NCBI GenBank assembly: GCA_012934845.2
Contig: WNNJ02003760.1
Location: forward strand, 1 to 64,000
Origin: Pomphorhynchus laevis
Taxonomy: Eukaryota > Acanthocephala > Palaeacanthocephala > Echinorhynchida > Pomphorhynchidae
DNA: 64,000 nucleotides
Direction of reading: 5' to 3'
Positions 10,650 to 21,430 of the stretch are shown here, one piece after another. The translations under genes were made by a program, and so were the position numbers. Under the pieces are notes generated by a model. It had not been told where the DNA came from and ran no database searches. It saw only the letters and a list, made by a program, of their open reading frames with translations. Position 1 is the stretch's first letter, and each line of letters starts with the position of its first letter.

Positions 10650-12032
10650 GCAAGATCGACTAGCGAAGAAGACAAGGGGAGAGATGGGACGCCATCGAAT
10701 TTTTGGCCTTGTGTGTACAACGTGAAAATTTCCATTGATTTGATGTATAGATAAGGATGACTCGCCGTTTGTTTCACGTCGATATTTCTCAATGCGAGCT
10801 AAATTGAGCTGGGCAATATCAGAAGGGGAGCGGTCAGGAAAGATACAACAAGTAGACGAAGTGGTAAGAAGTTTAAAACGTTGGGAAAGTACCAAGGATG
10901 CATGTGAACTATGTCGAAAAACGATTTTTAGTAGTGGAGGACTGAGATGATTGGATTTAGTGGATTTGTTAAAACCGATCAAAGATACAGGAGCGATATT
11001 ATTGAAGAGGGATGGATTATTATCAGGAAGAATGGTTGCTAGGATAGACCTGAAACCAGATACATCATCATTGAGTCGACATTGAGGAGAAGCAGATTCG
11101 GAAACCTTTAAATTAGATATGATAATGCATCGATCGCGCGAAGGAAAACAATTACGTAGCGGTGTTCGGACAGACCTGGTAGTAGTAGAGGCAGAAGAGC
11201 AGATAAACGTGGGAATGACAGGGGTGCTAAGTGAAGATTTAAGATAGTTTGGAGCATGTGTGACAGGAGTGGAGTGTTGAATCGGTTGATCGGAGATGTT
11301 ACTGGAGATGATTTTGACGGAAGGATGTAAATTATTGATAGGTGATACGGTTGGAGCATGTGTGACAGAAGTGGATTGTTGAATAGGTTGAACGGAGATG
11401 TTACTGGAGATAATTTTGACAGAAGGATGTAAATTATTGAGAAGTGATACGATAGAGGTAGAGTAAGGAGTACGTAAAGAGAAGAAGTATGAGATGTATT
11501 TATATGTGGGGATGAATAGGAAAAATGAGGTACGAGAAGAAGGCCTTTACTGTTTGCATTGTTAGGAAGATGAAGATTAAGGGAATTTTATCCGTAGTTA
11601 AAGGAGAAGTGTGTGTGAGAGAAGTTTTGAGAATGGGTTTCATAGATGCGAAGGAGTTAGTAAGCAAACGGATGACGACGATAGATTGGAAGATATGTTG
11701 TCGTTTGTTGATGTTCCATGTATAACAGCGGTCTGAGTCGACTGAGAGATATCATCAAGTTTATTTATTGAGCACAAATCTGTTTTGTTAGCGTTCAGAA
11801 CGTCTTCACCGTTTGAGTGGTCATTCTTCATTAGCTTACCTACGAGGGCAGCACAACAGAAGCCGCAGAGGAAATTCCGATTTAAAACGTTGTTCTCGTC
11901 AGTGAAAGGAATGGCAACGTGAGTCCAAACATTGCAGTTCTTGTTGTCGCATCCAATTTGCTTTTCGATGTGAGTTTTCTGACGGACTTGAGTTGCTAGC
12001 CGACATTTTTTAGTTAGCTTTCTCTTTGCCAT
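10650..12032 (-). pseudogene. LINE-A ORF1 (Cys-rich zinc domain plus C-terminal domain)
   Basis: The N-terminal part (12032-11640, ATG at 12032) has a zinc-binding pattern: IGCDNKNCNVWTHV followed by FLCGFCCAAL, like the PHD-related or C-x4-C fingers of CR1/L2 ORF1 proteins. The C-terminal part (about 10980-10650) reads LLKIVFRHSSHASLVLSQRF and LARIEKYRRETNGESSLS, a nucleic-acid-binding domain also seen in the LINE-J ORF1 at 12995-13288. The middle is Ser/Thr/Pro-rich and holds a 102-bp tandem duplication. Frame changes occur between the parts. The role inferred from the family is RNA binding in the retrotransposition particle. Confidence 0.65.
11249..11452. repeat. Two-copy 102-bp tandem repeat in ORF1
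   Basis: 11249-11350 and 11351-11452 each start TTGGAGCATGTGTGACAG and differ at about 10 positions. 102 is a multiple of three, so the duplication adds 34 codons without a frame change. Confidence 0.85.
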
Positions 12033-12084
12033 AATAAAATGTTAATTAGTTAGTTATAATCAAGAATGTTTAAACTCCGTTAGT

Positions 12085-12262
12085 CTGCAAGTCGTTAGTT
12101 GTAAGTAGTTTGCGTTAGTTGTAAGTAGTCGTTAGTTGTAAGTAGCGAGCGGATGTCGTCGATGGTTGTCGATTGCTGTCGATAATTGTCAAGCGGATGG
12201 TTGTCGCTGGTTGTCGTTAGTTGTCGTCGAAGTTTGTCGTTGGTTGTCGTCGAAGATTGTAA
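12085..12262. repeat. Short tandem repeats in the LINE-A 5' UTR
   Basis: GTCGTTAGTTGTAAGTA-like units repeat at least three times, followed by several GTTGTCGTCG/GGTTGTCG units. Such arrays are common in LINE promoters/5' UTRs; a regulatory role here is inference. Confidence 0.7.
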
Positions 12263-12374
12263 TTTGATTGTTTTACAATCTTGGTGGACAAGATTTTCCG
12301 CTCGCTTCGCTCGCGGAACTGAAATTGTATGTTTATTAGAAACCAAAATTTTTTTAAGGTTTTTTTTTCTGTAG

Positions 12375-14130
12375 GCATGACTTACTGTTGTATTCTCACA
12401 AACATCATAGAAATAAACTGTCTTAAGCTCAAAAATTAATTCAAACATATCAGCTATCATGGCATGTGAGGTGACATTTGTACCAAAATCTTGTAAAGAA
12501 AAAATTGCCGCAGGCAGAACTCTTGCTCTTCTTGCATAGGACCAAAATCTCTTGGGATAACTACTAAAATTTTCAGCAATCCCATCTTCAAAGTTTGGTC
12601 TCTTTTTTATCTTAAGGCAATTGACTATATTGCGAAATATGACATACTGCTTCCTGTAAGAACTGTGGTGGAGACTAAGCTGGAAAAGATAATTTATATG
12701 ACTTAGAGCACACTTTTAGTTTATGATCAAATCATAGCGAAAACTTGCTTCTGTACACTCGTTGACGAGAAGCAAACTCGTTCGAGAGTTTTATTAAGGT
12801 CGAATACATCACCTGCTACCGCTCATTAGGTTTGTTTATGGTTACCCAAATTGTAAGCTCATCCAATATATAGAATACTTATAATGCTTGCATATGCAAC
12901 TTTAATAAAAGTAGCTCTACTCTTAAAGTTTGCTTTTGGCGCCAAATCAAAAGATACTAGCTCACCTAATTCTGAGCTACCCTCTGAGATAATATCAGAT
13001 CTTTCTCCCACATAAATAATCGTCGCTCACTAGACGAAATTTTTTTATCGTTAAATTACTTTCCCCTTTATCTATTCTCGACGCCGGATCAGCACGTACA
13101 CGTTTAAGCAGTAGACGTTTCTCAACTGAAATGTATTTGAATATTTTGACAATCTTATCTTTTAATCGAAAACATCTTGCTATCACATTTCGTGCATCCT
13201 CCGCTGAGGCGAAAACTACCTTTAGTGATCGTGAACATATATCCTTCGATTTTTTACCTATCAGGAATATAACATTCGGCCTACGCACAATATCTTCTCG
13301 ACAAAAATATCTGATAAGATCGAGCGAATTGAATTGACGTCTTCGTCAACACTAGTTTGTGCATTGATTGAAGAAGGTTATTGAACATTGCTAAAAATAA
13401 CACAATTGCCTCTTCAAGAGGTGCGAGTTCGATATTTTTCATTCATTACATCACTAGTACATCTCTAATAAATCTTTTTCCTATATATGTAACCTACGTT
13501 ATGTATCTCACTTCCGACATCCACATCATCGCCATATTGTTCTATGGGTATATGCACTTTATCTGAATGAAGCGTTCATGGAGTGAACGCTTTCGTCATG
13601 GACTGGGAACGGCATCGCTGTTTTAGGAGCAAAATTGTCACTTACATTTATCGCTTTCGTCTTTTTGTTTTGGTCATTGGGCATTCTCGTACCTGATTCT
13701 CGTAATGACGAAGCACTTTGCATATCTGATTGTAACTAAAGTTCCGTCAAGAATTGATCGTTATCTAAGCCCACACTCTTGACTTAACGGTTTTGACTAT
13801 CTCTATAATTTACTAGATCTAACACATACAACTGACTTTGATTCAAGTCATCTGCAACAATCGATTCCGTAGTTTGCCTGTTTGTCGCAATTGAATCAAT
13901 AAAGTTCCTTCCCAGGAAAACATGTGTGCGCCATTTTTCTGCCACAAAAACGACAAACAAACTTTTTGCGTAGTAAATTCTTTGCGTTAGAAGTTGGAAC
14001 TAAAACGGTCGTCCATAATTTACATTTCCGGGAATCGCATACTACATTAAGAGGCTCAAAAACATCCCATTTTGGTTTATCAACCTCGTGTTTCTTGATT
14101 CCCATTGATTTTTCAAATTAGATATTGGGC
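12375..14130 (-). mobile_element. LINE-J (CR1-like) 5' part: ORF1 and pre-RT linker
   Basis: Three minus-strand pieces. 14105-13896 starts an ORF1 with VVCDSRKCKLWTTVLVP and FVCRFCGRKM (zinc-binding Cys pairs like LINE-A ORF1). 13288-12995 is an ORF1 C-terminal domain: RSLKVVFASAEDARNVIARC and DPASRIDKGESNLTIKKFRL. About 12700-12375 is the linker before the RT: YPKRFWSYARRARVLPA then VTSHAMIADMFELIF. Most of the endonuclease is missing between them. LINE-A copy 2 begins at 12374, so LINE-A appears to have landed inside this element, whose RT is probably at 8346-9399. Confidence 0.65.
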
Positions 14131-14913
14131 ATTTTATTGTGTGTAAACTGTTGAATTTTTTAATGATCTTTATTCTTCTTCCCGGCCTCTTAGCTCCGCT
14201 CGAATGCAAAGATCTCGCCGTGCTCTTTCCCAGTGTTTAATTTACCTTTTGTATGTTATTAGTTTATGTCATTATCTCTCAAGTTTTTTATGTTATAAAA
14301 AAGTTAATTCATATAAATATAATTTATTTATATAAGTTATATAATTTTATTTATGTGCAATTTATCATTAGATATTGACAATAAATTCTGTATTTATTTA
14401 CTTATATCTTATAAAAGTAGATATTAAAAGGTCCTTTTTTAATAAAGAAACATCACAATTTATTTGAATTTATTTGAATCATATAAAGCGGTTGCATTTA
14501 CCAGATAAACAATTTGTTTATTATTTTTCTAATTTCAATTTTATTCAAATATATTCAATTTCTCTTGTGATATTAATATTTAAAATATTCAAATCACATT
14601 TTCCGAAGTTTTTAAATAACAAATTGTTTGTGAAATTAGTCGGTGTAAATGAAACGTATTTTAATTAAAATTTAAATTTTGCCTGTATTCAAAATTTTCA
14701 ACTATCTATATTGAATATTATCGGTTAATATCAATTAATTGTAATATTACTAATACTAACAACAATTCGCATAATGTATTATGTCTTAAATTTATCATAT
14801 TATGTATTAGTATTATCACTTATATTATCAGAATAAATACAAGGTGAAAGCTTCACATTTTGTAAAGGTGAAAGCTTCACATTTTTAACGACATATTGTA
14901 ATTATATTTATAT
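14131..14913. other. AT-rich spacer with a 24-bp tandem repeat
   Basis: No gene. Two direct copies of AAGGTGAAAGCTTCACATTT lie at about 14841 and 14865; each unit is itself palindromic around GTGAAAGCTTCAC. Confidence 0.6.
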
Positions 14914-15228
14914 AAGATGCAAAAGTTAATCAGATCAAAGGCCGAGTTAGTTATTATATATTGCCAATTCGCCGCGTTACGGCTTCGTAACTATCATTAT
15001 AAGTATTAATAACCAAAAAATTGTTAACCACTGGTTTAAAAGTTCTTGGTTATTACTACTTACAATCGTAAGTAGTGACTTCCGTAACTTAGTTATTACT
15101 ACTTAGTTATTATTACTTCTTGGTTATTACTACTTGCAATCGTAAGTAGTAACTTCCGTAACGCGTCGAAAGCTTTGTCAATATATAATAACTAACTCAG
15201 TATTTGATCTGATTAACTTTTGCATCTT
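14914..15228. mobile_element. Foldback/MITE-like element, about 315 bp
   Basis: Terminal inverted repeats: AAGATGCAAAAGTTAATCAG at the left end (14914) and its complement at the right end (15228), continuing with mismatches for about 60-70 bp (shared GAGTTAGTTATTATATATTG). Inside are two direct copies of a unit containing CTTGGTTATTACTACTT and TAAGTAGT (from about 15044 and 15119), each with its own small hairpin. No coding capacity and no unambiguous target duplication. Confidence 0.75.
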
Positions 15229-15236
15229 AACAAAAC

Positions 15237-17265
15237 GAAGTTGCGGACTGCGATCAGATGAAGTCAATATTGCAATTGATAAGTCTCAGCTCTCACTTCG
15301 TTCACCTAGGAGACTTCAACCTTCCCCGATCAAATTGGCAGCAGTCAATATTTGGTGACGGTAGCGCAATGGAAAGGGAAATCTCAGAATTTTTTTGCTG
15401 ATTAGCTCTTGCTAGTACATCATGTGCAGAAGCCTACGTGTTTTTCTTCTACCGCTAATACTGTACTTGACTTGGTTTTTTCCAAGTGTCTTGAAGACAT
15501 TGTTCGAGTTGATTGCCTCCTGCCGATAGGTAGTTCTGATCACTGTGTGATATCCCTGCAGGTCGCACCAATTTTATATTTCACCCTTCCGAGACACCAA
15601 TTGTAAAGCTGGTTTGGTCAAAAGTACGAGGTGAGCAAATTTTATATTTTTGCCAACGTCATCTACTTCAATTAACAAATTCTAAGGAAGTTTCATTGGA
15701 AGTGATTATGGATTACCTTCTAGAGGTATTCGATGTATTTGCCTCTAGGCGTGTCGTCTCGCCAAATACGAAATATTTTGCACGGTTCGATCGGAACCTG
15801 AAACTTATGTTGAGTATACGAAATCGCCTGTGGAAGTTATCTCGCTCCGGCACATTGCTAACATTTATAGACATTTTAGAAACGTTTGTACTCGGATGAA
15901 GATATCAAGACGCGAGAGATTTATCAATACACGATAAATATATCAAAACGCGAGAATCAGCAATAATCGAAAAAGTAATTTGCAGCCCCAAGCTATTTTG
16001 GCCTTATGCTCAGCGAAACATAACCCTTAATACCGCAATCAAACATGTGCACTCAGAGAATGGCCTGGTTACAGCTGAAACAGATATAGCTGATACTCTC
16101 GCATATTCGTTCTCAATTACATTATCACATCTTAGTTCTCACTTGAAATGGTACGGCTGCCCTATTCCTGAGCATACTAATTTCTGGCCAATATGCGCTT
16201 CTGAAATTCCAGAGTAACTTACCAATGTTCGTTTATTTAGTGCCGCTGGCCCCGACGACATTTCTCCATTACTGCTCAAAGTATGGTCGAGTTACTTGGT
16301 CCCTCTTCTTGCGGAGATTTTTGCTAATAGTTTGGCAGCTGGAAGTGTACCAAAAGGATGGAAAACTGCGATTGTTTTTCCTATTCCTGAAAAATTCATT
16401 GCATCATCATGTAGCGATTACAGGCCAAAAAGCTTGACATCTTCGATATATAAAGTCCTTGAACGTGTTATCTACAGTAGAATCTCGGACCATCTTGTTT
16501 CCCTTGGCATACTATCGTCCGCCCAGCACGGTTTTCGTCACGGTCGTTTGTGTTTGACGAACTTACTTACTGCGAGCAAAATGTGGACCCAATCGTTGAG
16601 TGTTGGCAGCTCGGTCGATATAATCTTTATTGATTTCTCGAAAGTCTCTGACCGGGTTCCACATAAGAGCCTGATCAGCTTGTTAGCTCACTACGGTGCT
16701 TCTACAACATTGCGCAATGGGATTCGTGATTTTTTGCAACAGATCATTTCGAGTGAGGATTGGCAGTATCCTGTCTTCTGCTAGACCTGTTTATTGTGGC
16801 GTTCCCCAAGGTACAGCCCTTGGTCCCTTGTTTTTCATAATATTTCTAAATAATCTGCTCTTACGCATAAATAGCCCCTGCTTGGAATTTGCTGACGATG
16901 TGAAAGCATGGTGCGATAGAATTTCTGATCCACAGGGCCGGCGCCTACAGCACGATCTTCACGCAATATATAACTGGAGTACTGCTACCAGTATGATCAT
17001 GAATGTATACAAATGTGTCTGTATGAAGCTTGGCAATGGTAAACCTGATCTTGACTTTTATTTAGGATGTCATAAGCTTCACATTATATCTGAGCAAGAG
17101 ACTTTGGAATCATTTTGAATAACGATCTCAAGACTTGACCGAATACCGATTATATCCATAATGAATCAATGAAGTCTCTGCATTGTATAAAGAACACATT
17201 TGCTAAGCTTAAGCCGAAACTATTCAAGCATATATATTGCGCCCTTAGTCCGCGCGCACGTGGAA
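15237..17265 (+). mobile_element. LINE-H (CR1-like): end of endonuclease, linker, RT
   Basis: It begins in the APE endonuclease (FVHLGDFNLPRSNWQ at about 15300; GSSDHCVISLQV at about 15530). A linker follows, then RT: SAAGPDDISPLLLKVW, GSVPKGWKTAIVFPIPE, LTSSIYKVLERVIYSRI, SAQHGFRHGRLCLTNLL, motif A DIIFIDFSKVSDRVPHKSLI, motif B CGVPQGTALGPLFFIIFLNN (about 16800) and motif C CLEFADDVKAW (about 16885). The Asp pair of motif C is intact. At least one frameshift separates motif A (16296-16784) from motif B (16696-17118). It is cut at about 17265 where an inverted CR1-like piece begins, and is 5'-truncated. Confidence 0.8.
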
Positions 17266-18006
17266 TACTTCATCACAACAAATTTGCAATCCATCAAAAG
17301 CTAAAATGACGAAAATTGAATATATCCTGCTTAGTGGAAGCAAACTTTGTAGCTCGTGTCCACATAACATTTTGGATTCACGAAGACGGAATAGCTGCTT
17401 ACACGGATGGTTAGTCACACGCAGCGACATCCACACTAGTGTAAGATCTGCAATCAACAGATCGCATTCAATAGATCTTATACCCAACGTCTCTAGTCTA
17501 ACTGGATAAGGAATGGAGCGAGTTGCCGGAACCAAGTGCGTGGCTCTTCTCAAAATGTTGTCGAATTCACTCAATTCTGATTTCAGTTGAGGGTGTGTCG
17601 CGTGAGATGCATAGAGCATATGTGATTTTAAGAGACTCGAATATACAATGCGTAAAGCCTTTGGCTCAAGTCGTCTAATGTTTCGATGAAATCCTAAAAT
17701 TCTACGGCATTTTGCAATAATCGCAGAAGAATGAAGACGAGATTTTAAATTGGAGGAGATAACAACACCTAGATCAGTAACGTGATTTACTGATTCGATA
17801 ACTGTTGAGCTGAATTGATAAGAAGGGGAAGGTAATCGGGATTGACCAATTCTCATATGTCGACATTTACTAGCATTGATTACTAAGCCGTGTGATGAAC
17901 ACCAACTACTAACTTTATCCAAATCTGATTGTAGTAGGGGAGAGCTAGAACAACCACGAAATAAATGGCACCACATGATGTCAGAAGCGTGGGGCTGATA
18001 AGGCAT
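17245..18006 (-). mobile_element. CR1-like LINE: RT thumb and C-terminal piece
   Basis: A single open frame of 253 codons: LLQSDLDKVSSWCSSHGLVI, NASKCRHMRIGQSR, VTDLGVVISSNLKSRLHSS, KALRIVYSSLLKSHMLYASH and ILRRATHLVPATRSIPYPVR. This is the standard order downstream of motif C in CR1/Jockey-group RTs. Motif C itself (A-D-D) lies beyond the breakpoint. It is tail to tail with LINE-H (left) and head to head with LINE-C (right). It overlaps LINE-H coding by about 20 bp, so the left edge is approximate. Confidence 0.8.
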
Positions 18007-19525
18007 GCTATCAGTTAGAAGCCACCCTTAAGGAATTACTCATACGATTTTCGCCCCGTAAAACCGTTGCAAATCGTATACACCATAAACCTTGGTTTGA
18101 CAAAGAGTTAAAGAATGCTTTAAAATTAAAAAAATGAAATTCCAGTTGTTTTCTAATAATAGTATTATTACTGTAGGTATAGAGAGGTCAGAAATCGGTT
18201 CACATTTCTTAAACGCTTCAAGCAATGTCAATATGAAGAGAAAATTGCTCAAATGTCAATTCATAATCCTAAATCCGTATTCAATTATGCTAATTTCAAC
18301 AACAAAAATAAACACATTGGTTCACTTGTTGATACTGATGGTTGCACATTGATTAAATATGATGACATAGCGAATGCTTTCGCTCAACATTTTTGCATAG
18401 GAGTTCGTAAATCCTCCTCCGTCACATATGCCTCGTATTGTCCATCGAATATAAACATTCTTTAAATGTTTTCTGTTAATGATGTAGTGCTAGAGCTCAA
18501 GCGGCTTAAATCGTCAGGTTCTATTTGTTCTGATCGTTTACTACCGGTATTTCTCAAGAATATCGCTGATGTTATCGGCATACCACTATATTTGATTTGT
18601 GCCGCCTCCTTGTACTTCGGTTGTGTCCCGGTGAATTGGAAACTTTCGTTGATAAGGCCCGTTTTGAAGAACGGTGATCCATTTTCAGTTGAAAATTATC
18701 GCCCGATAAGTCTAATGTGTGTATTCTGTCGAGTTTTGGAAAGGATAATATACCGTATTCTAAGCGATTATCTAGAATCCAACAAATTATTGTGTAACAA
18801 TCAACATGGATTTCGAAGGGATCGCTCAACAATCACTAATCTCTTGATTACCCAGAATAGTTGGGGTTCATTAGTTGATAAGGGCTTTGATGTTGATACA
18901 GTATTTTTTGATTTTTCAAACGCATTTGATATGGTTCCACATGGCATCTTGATTCAGAAAATGTGTGCTCTAAACATTGATCCACTTATTATTCGCTGGA
19001 TAAAAGAATTTTTATCTAACAGATTCTATCAGGTTGTTGTAAATGGTTCTCTTTCTGATCCTTATCCGGTCAATGTTGGAGTTCCGCAAGGTTCGGTACT
19101 CGGCCCATTGTTATTCTGTATTTTTATTAATGACCTTCCTTCCATTTTGAACTCACACTCTCTTTTATATGCAGACGACCTAAAAATTTGGCAGGCTATC
19201 CGGTCAGATTCGGACACGGTGCTAGTTCAATCGGATATCGACAGCATTTCCAACTGGGCTTATATGAATGGTCTGTCACTGAATATATCGAAGTGTGCTT
19301 GTATGCGTTTACAATCACGCAGTCATAGTGTGTATCCAACTTATCATCTTGAGGATCAGAACATTAAAGTAGTAACTCGTCTTAGCGACCTTGGAATAGT
19401 AGTTGCGAATGATTTTTCGACTAGTTGGAATACTGAGTTGGCTTGCTCAAAAGCAAATCGAATGGTTGGGATGATTCGTAGAACTTTTAGTGTGTTGAGT
19501 CCAGTTTTATTTAGAGCACAACAGT
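18007..19525 (+). mobile_element. LINE-C copy 1 (CR1-like)
   Basis: The linker starts near 18040 (KPWFDKELKNALKLK) and includes SIHNPKSVFNYANFNNKNKH and DDIANAFAQHF before the long RT frame at 18466. The 3' end of the coding region is missing: the sequence stops at about 19525, where a minus-strand LINE-D 5' part begins. A short block at 20236-20275 may be its displaced 3' terminus. Confidence 0.8.
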
Positions 19526-19533
19526 TTTCCTAA
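18466..19533 (+). CDS. LINE-C reverse transcriptase (CR1-like), long open frame
   Basis: 355 codons without interruption. RT blocks in order: PVNWKLSLIRPVLKNGDPFS (fingers), ENYRPISLMCVFCRVLERII, NNQHGFRRDRSTITNLLITQ, motif A VDTVFFDFSNAFDMVPHGIL, motif B VNVGVPQGSVLGPLLFCIFI, motif C HSLLYADDLKIW, then LQSDIDSISNWAYMNGLSLN (palm end) and the thumb. All catalytic Asp residues (DF in A, the ADD pair in C) are present. The frame starts in the linker, so 18466 is not a true start codon; the natural protein would begin far upstream with an endonuclease. The last dozen residues run into the neighbouring element. Confidence 0.85.
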   Translation: MFSVNDVVLELKRLKSSGSICSDRLLPVFLKNIADVIGIPLYLICAASLYFGCVPVNWKLSLIRPVLKNGDPFSVENYRPISLMCVFCRVLERIIYRILSDYLESNKLLCNNQHGFRRDRSTITNLLITQNSWGSLVDKGFDVDTVFFDFSNAFDMVPHGILIQKMCALNIDPLIIRWIKEFLSNRFYQVVVNGSLSDPYPVNVGVPQGSVLGPLLFCIFINDLPSILNSHSLLYADDLKIWQAIRSDSDTVLVQSDIDSISNWAYMNGLSLNISKCACMRLQSRSHSVYPTYHLEDQNIKVVTRLSDLGIVVANDFSTSWNTELACSKANRMVGMIRRTFSVLSPVLFRAQQFS

Positions 19534-20096
19534 TGGTTTTAGTTTTTAAAGATTGACTTTTTTGAAGAACAATTTGACAGAGTACTGTGGCCGATTGTAG
19601 ATTGGTATTTATCTCAGTTGATTCCGTAGCAGCGTCGTAATATGTTGTGATTAAATCAACAAAAGAATATGTGGCATTGCATCTAGGGAGGTGCCATAAA
19701 TTTGGCCTCCAATGTATGATTTCATTAAATATAGTATTTATTTGGGTAATCCAAGGTAGTGAAGTGAAAGATTTAATGCTCGACACTTCGTTTATTCTCA
19801 GCTCGGCAGTTGAGGGAGATATTAATTTTGACGAATTACTTTGAGCCTGATCTGAATTTAACAGCTTGTGGTTTGTGCAGTTCGAAGTTCTGCAGTTAAA
19901 ACAAACTTTGTCTGCCTTAACACATTTGCAAGACTTGCATTTAGCACTTTGCCCATTGCACACACAAAAAAATGCCACATCGTTTGGGTTTCCGCAAACC
20001 ATTTTTCGGTAGCAGCTTTTAATCAGTTGTTTTTCTTACTTCTTTCTTACTTCTGTTTACTTTTGTTTTTATTCTTATGTTCTTCTTTGTAAGAAT
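19526..20096 (-). mobile_element. LINE-D copy 2: 5' UTR and N-terminal zinc region
   Basis: A frame from 20002 encodes MVCGNPNDVAFFCVCNGQ, then CKSCKCVKADKVCFNCRTSN, a Cys-rich zinc cluster matching the start of LINE-D copy 1 (CCSCNGPNAKCKGCRCAKQN at 23825). Then IIHWRPNLWHLPRCN matches IQWKPNLFRLPKCSE of copy 1. It stops at about 19526 against LINE-C. The 5' UTR (20003-20096) is T/A-rich, and just beyond it lie hairpins: AAAAACCGT/ACGGTTTTT (about 20098-20121) and repeats of GAATGTCATTCTT (20130-20180). It follows the LINE-D chimera in the same orientation. Confidence 0.75.
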
Positions 20097-20235
20097 AAAA
20101 AAACCGTCTTTAAACGGTTTTTCTCTGTAAGAATGTCATTCTTACAAAGAAAGAATGTCATTCTTTATAAGAATGACATTATAATTTTTTTTTATTTTTT
20201 TAAATATCAAAATTTATTATTGATAACAGACAATT

Positions 20236-20275
20236 ACAATTTACGGGTTACCCGCAAATGGGCTCTTATATTGTT
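20236..20275 (+). other. Possible displaced LINE-C 3' terminal block
   Basis: GGTTACCCGCAAATGGGCTC (20244-20263) nearly matches the block after the CR1-type tail at 2264-2285 on the minus strand. If it is a CR1-type 3' terminus, it would be the end of LINE-C pushed away by the LINE-D insertion. Short, so tentative. Confidence 0.4.
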
Positions 20276-20299
20276 ATCACTATTAAGCTTAAAACGTTA

Positions 20300-21430
20300 T
20301 TTGTGATTTTGTGTGATCATTGGTTTTTGCTTTCTGACATGTCTGCTTTCTGACATGCGTAAGGTTTCATCCTTATTGACATTGAAACAGCCTTTGCAAT
20401 AAGGGTTGAGATCCTTAATCGTAAGGTTCGTATACAATCATTGTACGAATAATGAGTGCGAGTGGATATCTGACTTGATATTTGTTTCAGTACAGCGTCC
20501 GTTGTCGGACCCATCCCTCCTGTGGTCGATAATATAATCGGATGAAAGGATTCATGCTCGACTTTCACTATTCGTTCATTATATTTTGCATTTTTGCGAT
20601 TTTCGTGGTATTTGAAGGGGTCTGATATTCTTAATAGGTAGTACGACGGAGCAAAAGAGTTAAAAACGCATATATCCATGAAGGACCGGTCCGTAGCAAT
20701 TCCAAATAGGCCGTTGCAAGAAATATCTGCCCCTGCATCTCTATCTCGCGATGTTGTATTGTTATCGAATTCAATAGATTGAGGTACAGGATTAAGTTGG
20801 GGTTCTTTTATTACGCACTTTCAAAACGTGCTTAAACATTTAGATATTTCATCGATTACAATATTGTGACGGACAAAATTAAATCCTCCAGTCGGGCATG
20901 ACAGGGCATGCGTAATATCAAATCCGGCACCGCAAGGGCACTTATTTGCCATTGAGTTTGGTTGCCAACCATATCGTACTGCAACAGCGTCTTGAAACAC
21001 CCTCGAAGTTAGAACTGTACCCGCTAGGTCATACGCTGGATTCAGCCATGACGACGCTTCAGTTGTATTAGCGTTTTTAAGAATTGAAGCAAGATCCCTC
21101 TCCGAGGATTGGATGAGACCTGATGAAATATGAGCCCATCTGCTAAAATTGGAATGTCGGATGTGGCTCATCAAATCTCGTCGATTATCCAGAAGAACAG
21201 AATTTTGACAGCTATTCTTATTAAGCTCAAACATCTTTAACGAGTTCACGTAATCCACATTTCCTCTTTCGGTTGGGTTATAAATTCCGAGTCCACCAAA
21301 TTTGAACGGAAGTGTAATTAGTATTCTATCTTTCTCTCCAATCGGTCCGGTACCTAACATATGAGGTAATAAGTGCTCGAACAGCCGCGAACGAAATCTT
21401 TCAAACCAACTGTTTGTGGTTTTCGTGTTT
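20300..21430 (-). pseudogene. LINE-D chimera, downstream part: thumb, zinc finger and RLE nuclease
   Basis: The frame 21441-20821 encodes FRSRLFEHLLPHMLG, LPFKFGGLGIYNPTERGNV, EASSWLNPAYDLAG and the zinc knuckle CPCGAGFDITHALSCPTGG followed by FNFVRHN. After a frame change the RLE domain reads AGADISCNGLFG, SFMDICVFNSFAPSYY (acidic residues in ADIS and MDIC fit the PD-D nuclease pattern) and SFHPIILSTTGGMGPT (20679-20317). This is a well-known order in animal RLE-type LINEs. The thumb and zinc-finger modules duplicate those at the end of the upstream part, so a different subfamily member has been fused on. The RT is not in this part. Confidence 0.8.

Larger units (their letters stand above)
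9400..12374 (-). mobile_element. LINE-A copy 2 (5' UTR, ORF1, partial ORF2)
   Basis: From high to low coordinates it shows a repeat-rich 5' UTR (12033-12374), ORF1 (12032 to about 10650), the start of an APE endonuclease (about 10640-10440) and linker plus RT up to motif A (10352-9400). The RT stops just after DLSSDFDIVDHSI and is fused at about 9399 to a CR1-like fragment, so the whole 3' half is missing. It has the longest LINE-A 5' region in the window and lies inside LINE-J. Confidence 0.8.

Noticed and set aside
12297-12321. GC-rich inverted repeat (TTCCGC...GCGGAA) considered as a terminator or operator
   Set aside because: The context is a eukaryotic LINE 5' UTR; short arms and no evidence for a function.
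20098-20122. Stem-loop AAAAACCGT/ACGGTTTTT with flanking A/T runs, resembling a bacterial rho-independent terminator
   Set aside because: Everything else in the window is eukaryotic; it lies next to the LINE-D 5' UTR, where such a terminator makes no sense.
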